DNA of 8,506 nucleotides from an uncultured Clostridia bacterium (GTDB lineage: Bacteria; Bacillota; Clostridia; Christensenellales; Borkfalkiaceae). A program made the translations under genes and the position numbers. The stretch is from contig CAMOXE010000091.1 in assembly GCA_946628865.1 (NCBI GenBank), forward strand, positions 1 through 8,506. Reading direction: 5' to 3'. Below are positions 5,470 to 8,506 of the stretch, one piece after another. The notes beneath the pieces were generated by a model that saw only the letters and a program-made list of their open reading frames with translations, was not told the origin of the DNA and did no database searches. The number at the start of each line of letters is the position of its first letter. Position 1 is the first letter of the stretch.

Positions 5470-6624
5470 ATGCTTAACAAAGACGAATTGAACGAGCGTT
5501 TGGGTACGACGATGAATACTGCCGATTCGCCAGCAAGGAAATTAAACGACTTTATCAACTATCTTGCCGATAATTATTCCGAAAACGAAAACGGCGGCAT
5601 TTCACTCGAAGAGGCGGTTTTTATTGCGAGAAAGAATATAGGCGAGTCCGTGATAAACAAAAGAGAAGAACGTGGCTTAAGCGCACAAGACGGAGATTTA
5701 CTTTGCAACGACAAAGTATACGGTTCAAAGGGTAATTGGACGGTAGGATTTTTCATCAAGCACCCGAGAGACGCCGTGCAGTATTTGCTCGTGCAGTCAA
5801 AACAGCAAGCCCTTAAAAACGGCGACACGAACAGGGCGGCGAAATTTAACGCCGTGGCGGAAAAAATCAACGGCAAGCGTCATACTTACGATACTTATTC
5901 GTTCTTTAACGGCAGCCGCGCAAACGATATGATAAATATCGAAAAACAGTTTATCGGCGGCGCAACCGCCGTTGAACACGCTTTTAACGCGAACAAGGCG
6001 GGGTTTTGGGAGCGTTTTTTGCGCAGAACGTCAAAGGAATATAAGAATTTCGAGAAGGAATTCGAGGCGTACAGAAAAGATACGCAAAGGATTGACGGTA
6101 TGGACAGTCGCAGCCCCAACAGGGCGGCGACAGAGCGGAGTGCAAGGGCGTACCTTCAACATAAGATTCCGGGGTACGACGGAAAAGATCTCCCGACTTT
6201 AGAGTCTATTAATAATTTGAAAGGCAAATCCAAGAGCAGGGCGATGCTCTGTTATAACGTACTTAAAGCGACTAAAGAATCCGCGGAGTTTGAAAATAAG
6301 GATAGAGCCTTGGTAGAAACGGTTGAAAGAGAGATGGCCGCTAACGGCACGGACCTTGCTATTAATAAACTATATGCGGAAAACTCAATAGACGCCGGAA
6401 CGATCAAGGGCGTACTTAACGATTTTACGCCGATAGAGACGGTAACGTCGATAGACGGCGGCACCAAGGTTACCGAGTTTACGGATAAGCAAAAGGATTT
6501 TCAAAAGTCTTTGGCGAGAGATCTGGACGACAAGCCTAACGGGGTAGACGTTAAGAAACTTTGGGACAACGTCAACGAGATCGAAGTCGATCACGATATT
6601 AATACGTCGATGGATATGAACTGA
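5470..6624 (+). CDS. Unknown hydrophilic protein, second gene of the paralogous pair, 384 aa
   Basis: No known family is recognised. The protein lacks a signal peptide and membrane helices and looks soluble. The N-terminal part (about 1-75) contains a helical stretch (PARKLNDFINYLADNY, 21-36). A middle section (about 80-160) includes KGNWTVGFFIKHPRDAVQYL (87-106) and HTYDTYSFFNGSRAND (138-153). A basic helical block follows at 174-201 (ANKAGFWERFLRRTSKEY, then EFEAY), matching residues 361-388 of the upstream protein. After the block both proteins keep an AY...KI...G..L pattern (AYLQHKI here, AYQTRKI upstream), so the shared region extends to about residue 270. The C-terminal 100 residues are acidic and end in DHDINTSMDMN, again recalling the partner's acidic tail. 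It lies 26 nt after the first gene and is followed by a strong terminator. A joint role with its partner, possibly as a heteromeric complex, is inference from paralogy and operon structure. Confidence 0.88.
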   Translation: MLNKDELNERLGTTMNTADSPARKLNDFINYLADNYSENENGGISLEEAVFIARKNIGESVINKREERGLSAQDGDLLCNDKVYGSKGNWTVGFFIKHPRDAVQYLLVQSKQQALKNGDTNRAAKFNAVAEKINGKRHTYDTYSFFNGSRANDMINIEKQFIGGATAVEHAFNANKAGFWERFLRRTSKEYKNFEKEFEAYRKDTQRIDGMDSRSPNRAATERSARAYLQHKIPGYDGKDLPTLESINNLKGKSKSRAMLCYNVLKATKESAEFENKDRALVETVEREMAANGTDLAINKLYAENSIDAGTIKGVLNDFTPIETVTSIDGGTKVTEFTDKQKDFQKSLARDLDDKPNGVDVKKLWDNVNEIEVDHDINTSMDMN

Positions 6625-6657
6625 TCTAAATTCGCTTTATTTCAGAGATTATAACGC

Positions 6658-6706
6658 AAGGCGCCCGCAAGCGATTTTCGCTTGCGGGCGCCTTTAATAT
6701 TTTTTA
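6658..6706 (+). terminator. Strong intrinsic terminator of the unknown operon
   Basis: A perfect 16-bp GC-rich stem (6658-6673 with 6679-6694, loop ATTTT) is followed on the plus strand by TAATATTTTTTA. It lies 34 bp after the stop at 6624 and ends the two-gene operon. On the minus strand it is followed by TTGCGTTATAATC, a poor U-tract, so it would stop glyA transcripts less efficiently. Confidence 0.92.
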
Positions 6707-6814
6707 TCCGTTAATCGGATATTTTCACAAAGTGCGATTATTATCGAAAAATCGGATATTTATCGCAAAGTGCGGTTGTTTTTAATAAATCGGATATTTA
6801 TCGCAAAGCGCGAT
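6704..6814 (-). repeat. Three tandem copies of the 3' end of glyA, two of them downstream of the gene
   Basis: A 27-bp unit occurs at 6788-6814 (the genuine final codons of glyA), 6750-6776 and 6713-6738, at a spacing of 37-38 bp. On the minus strand they read IALCDKYPI-Y-stop, TALCDKYPI-FR-stop and IALC(D)KYPI-NG-stop; the stops are TAA at 6782-6784, 6741-6743 and 6704-6706. The middle copy differs from the real end at 2 of 27 bases. The distal copy has two substitutions and a one-base deletion in the Asp codon. Two of the changes are silent (GCG to GCA, TGC to TGT). These are relic gene ends rather than a random repeat. Confidence 0.85.
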
Positions 6815-8017
6815 AACTTCTTTCGTGATGCGCTCTTTATTAGCCTCAAAATCGACGGCGACTTCTTTTATCCAGTGCGCAATCATCTTCATCTCCGCCT
6901 CTTTAAAGCCGCGCGTGGTTACGGCGGGAGTTCCGACTCTTATTCCGCTCGTTATCGTCGGCTTTTCCGGGTCGTTCGGTATAGAGTTCTTATTCGCCGT
7001 GATATGTACTTCGTCAAGTCGCGTTTCCATTTCTTTTCCGGTTACGCCGAACGGGCGCAAATCAATAAGCATCAGGTGGTTGTCCGTTCCGCCGGAGACT
7101 ATCTTAAAGCCCTCTTCCTTAAGCGCCTCGCAAAGCGCCTTGGCGTTTTTCACTATCCGGGTTTGATACTCTTTAAACTCGGGGCGAAGCGCCTCTCCGA
7201 ACGCTACCGCCTTTGCCGCTATTATGTGCATTAGCGGTCCGCCTTGCGTCCCCGGGAAAATCGCTTTATCGATCTTTGCCGCAAGCGCCTCCTTGCACAG
7301 AATCAGTCCGCCGCGCGGACCTCTCAAAGTCTTATGTGTGGTAGTCGTAACGACGTCGGCGTAAGGTATGGGGCTTGGGTGCAGACCTGCAGCAACAAGT
7401 CCCGCTATATGCGCCATATCCACCATCAGATACGCGCCTACCTCGTCCGCAATTTCGCGCATTTTCTTGAAGTCTATCACTCTCGAATACGCAGACGCGC
7501 CCGCGATTATGAGTTTAGGATTGCATTCTTTGGCAATTCTTCTCACGTCCTCGTAGTCGATCGTTTCGGTTTCGACCGAAACGTTATACGGCACGACGTG
7601 AAAGTATTTACCCGAGATATTTACCGGCGAGCCGTGAGAAAGGTGTCCGCCGTGGGCGAGGTTAAGTCCCATTACCGTGTCGCCCGGCTCTAAAAGCGCG
7701 TAAAACACGGCGAGGTTTGCGCTCGCGCCCGAATGCGGCTGAACGTTCGCGTGTTCCGCGCCGAAAAGTTTCTTCGCGCGATCTCTCGCGATATTTTCTA
7801 CCACGTCGACGTATTGGCAGCCGCCGTAATATCTTTTGCCGGGGAAACCCTCGGCGTATTTGTTCGTAAGCACCGTCCCCGCCGCCAAGAGTACGGCTTT
7901 TGATACGATGTTTTCAGAGGCGATAAGTTCTACGTTATGCCTCTGTCTTTCGAGTTCTTTGTCGCACGCCGAATAAACCTCTTCGTCGTAATCTTTAAGT
8001 TCGTCAAAAAAATTCAT
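6782..8017 (-). CDS. glyA: Serine hydroxymethyltransferase
   Basis: This PLP-dependent cytosolic enzyme interconverts serine plus tetrahydrofolate with glycine plus 5,10-methylene-tetrahydrofolate, the main source of one-carbon units. All expected features are present: ELIASENIVS (30-39), the TNKYAEGFPGKRYYGG segment (51-66), HSGASANLAV (95-104), DMAHIAGL (200-207) with the Asp that contacts the PLP nitrogen, VTTTTHKTLRGPRGG (223-237) with the PLP-binding lysine K229, and SGIRVGTPAVTTRG (357-370) with the carboxylate-binding arginine R360. Its 411 residues match the usual bacterial length. The ATG at 8015-8017 is supported by AAGGGG eight bases upstream. It lies 20 nt after the stop of the phosphohexomutase gene, so the two are probably cotranscribed. 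The 3' end has been duplicated downstream. Confidence 0.98.
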   Translation of the reverse strand: MNFFDELKDYDEEVYSACDKELERQRHNVELIASENIVSKAVLLAAGTVLTNKYAEGFPGKRYYGGCQYVDVVENIARDRAKKLFGAEHANVQPHSGASANLAVFYALLEPGDTVMGLNLAHGGHLSHGSPVNISGKYFHVVPYNVSVETETIDYEDVRRIAKECNPKLIIAGASAYSRVIDFKKMREIADEVGAYLMVDMAHIAGLVAAGLHPSPIPYADVVTTTTHKTLRGPRGGLILCKEALAAKIDKAIFPGTQGGPLMHIIAAKAVAFGEALRPEFKEYQTRIVKNAKALCEALKEEGFKIVSGGTDNHLMLIDLRPFGVTGKEMETRLDEVHITANKNSIPNDPEKPTITSGIRVGTPAVTTRGFKEAEMKMIAHWIKEVAVDFEANKERITKEVIALCDKYPIY

Positions 8018-8025
8018 AGGTGTTT

Positions 8026-8031
8026 CCCCTT
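8026..8031 (-). promoter_or_regulatory. Ribosome binding site of glyA
   Basis: AAGGGG on the minus strand lies eight bases before the glyA ATG, inside the 20-nt gap after the upstream gene. It confirms the start, which agrees with the family N-terminus. Confidence 0.7.
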
Positions 8032-8037
8032 AAAAGG

Positions 8038-8506
8038 TCAAATATTTAATAATTTTTTAAAGTTTTCCCGCAAAGTATCGAGTCCTTTTTCGGCGTATGC
8101 CTTGTCTTTCGCCTTTATCGAGTAATAAATTTTAAGTTTCGGCTCGGTGCCGCTGGGGCGCGTGCAGATAAATCCGCCGCTTAAAAGTTCGTAGTAGAGG
8201 CAGTTTACGCCTTTTATTTCGAGTTCGGTCTCGCCGTCCTCGTAGTAGCGCACGCCTTTAAGATAATCTCTCACTCCGCTTACGCTGTAAATGCCTATTT
8301 CCTTTACTTCTTTATTTCTCAGCGCGTCTACCGCCGCGTTCATGTCCGCCATAGCGGTAAGCCCCGAATACTTTATATTGTCCGTAGCGTCCAAAACGTA
8401 GCCGTATTTATCGTAAAGTTCGTTTAAACGCTCGTAAACCGTCTTGCCGATATATTGATAATAACAAGTCATTTCGGCAAACAGCATGCTTGCGACCACG
8501 GCGTCC
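8038..8506 (-). CDS. Phosphoglucomutase/phosphomannomutase (alpha-D-phosphohexomutase), C-terminal part, cut by the window edge
   Basis: Only about 155 C-terminal residues are inside the window; the frame continues past 8506 (the terminal codons read ADAVVASMLFAEM), so the GTG at 8497-8499 is an internal valine and not a start. The diagnostic phosphate-binding loop of domain 4, RPSGTEPKLKIYYSI, lies near the end, and the preceding segment YDKYGYVLDATDNIKY resembles the PgcA-type phosphohexomutases of Firmicutes. These enzymes interconvert glucose-1-phosphate and glucose-6-phosphate (or the mannose equivalents) through a phosphoserine in domain 1, which is not visible here, so substrate preference cannot be judged. 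The protein ends in FKKLLNI, followed by TGA at 8038-8040. It is probably the upstream partner of glyA in an operon. Confidence 0.93.
   Translation of the reverse strand, partial: DAVVASMLFAEMTCYYQYIGKTVYERLNELYDKYGYVLDATDNIKYSGLTAMADMNAAVDALRNKEVKEIGIYSVSGVRDYLKGVRYYEDGETELEIKGVNCLYYELLSGGFICTRPSGTEPKLKIYYSIKAKDKAYAEKGLDTLRENFKKLLNI

Noticed and set aside
3890..6624. Toxin-antitoxin or phage origin for the two unknown genes
   Set aside because: Both proteins are far larger than typical type II pairs, there are no phage or mobility genes in the window, and codon use resembles the flanking core genes.
6713..6814. Three regularly spaced 27-bp repeats as a CRISPR-like array
   Set aside because: The gaps between units are only 10-12 bp, one unit is the coding 3' end of glyA, and no cas gene is present; they are duplicated gene ends.
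6770..7234. 154-aa plus-strand open frame antisense to glyA
   Set aside because: Antisense shadow of a strongly conserved gene, with biased Arg/Tyr/Phe composition and no start signal.

Overview
The window looks like chromosomal DNA from a Clostridia-type member of the Firmicutes. The basis is moderate GC with AT-rich intergenic gaps, purine-rich Shine-Dalgarno sites (AAAGGAGG, AAGGGG), sigma-A-like promoters, and housekeeping proteins (BipA/TypA, GlyA, a PgcA-type phosphohexomutase) of the Gram-positive kind. An uncultured gut lineage is plausible, but this is inference. No transposase, integrase, phage gene, CRISPR array, tRNA or rRNA was seen.

Layout. Positions 56-667 (-) hold a four-helix membrane protein of unknown function. 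It is divergent from bipA/typA (769-2598, +), a ribosome-associated GTPase. Both genes of this pair appear to lack a ribosome binding site, and each has a promoter placed so that transcription would begin at or within a few bases of the start codon. A long bidirectional hairpin separates bipA from a convergent small TM2-domain protein (2662-2868, -). Next comes an intergenic stretch of about 230 bp with two strong hairpins, then a TMEM175-family membrane protein (3099-3680, -).

Divergent from the latter is a self-contained two-gene operon on the + strand (3890-5443 and 5470-6624). It has a duplicated promoter, good ribosome binding sites, a 26-nt gap and a strong terminator. Its products are large, charged, soluble-looking proteins that I do not recognise. 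They share a C-terminal block, so they appear to be diverged paralogues. This pair is the best candidate here for something undescribed.

The right end is a minus-strand operon: the 3' part of a phosphoglucomutase/phosphomannomutase gene (running off the window at 8506), then 20 nt later glyA (6782-8017). Just downstream of glyA lie two degenerate copies of its last nine codons, each followed by its own stop codon, which looks like the trace of serial duplication or repeated recombination at the gene's 3' end.

Working together: bipA, pgm and glyA are core functions (ribosome assembly and stress translation, sugar-phosphate metabolism, one-carbon metabolism). The three small membrane proteins and the unknown operon are accessory genes placed between them in separate transcription units.
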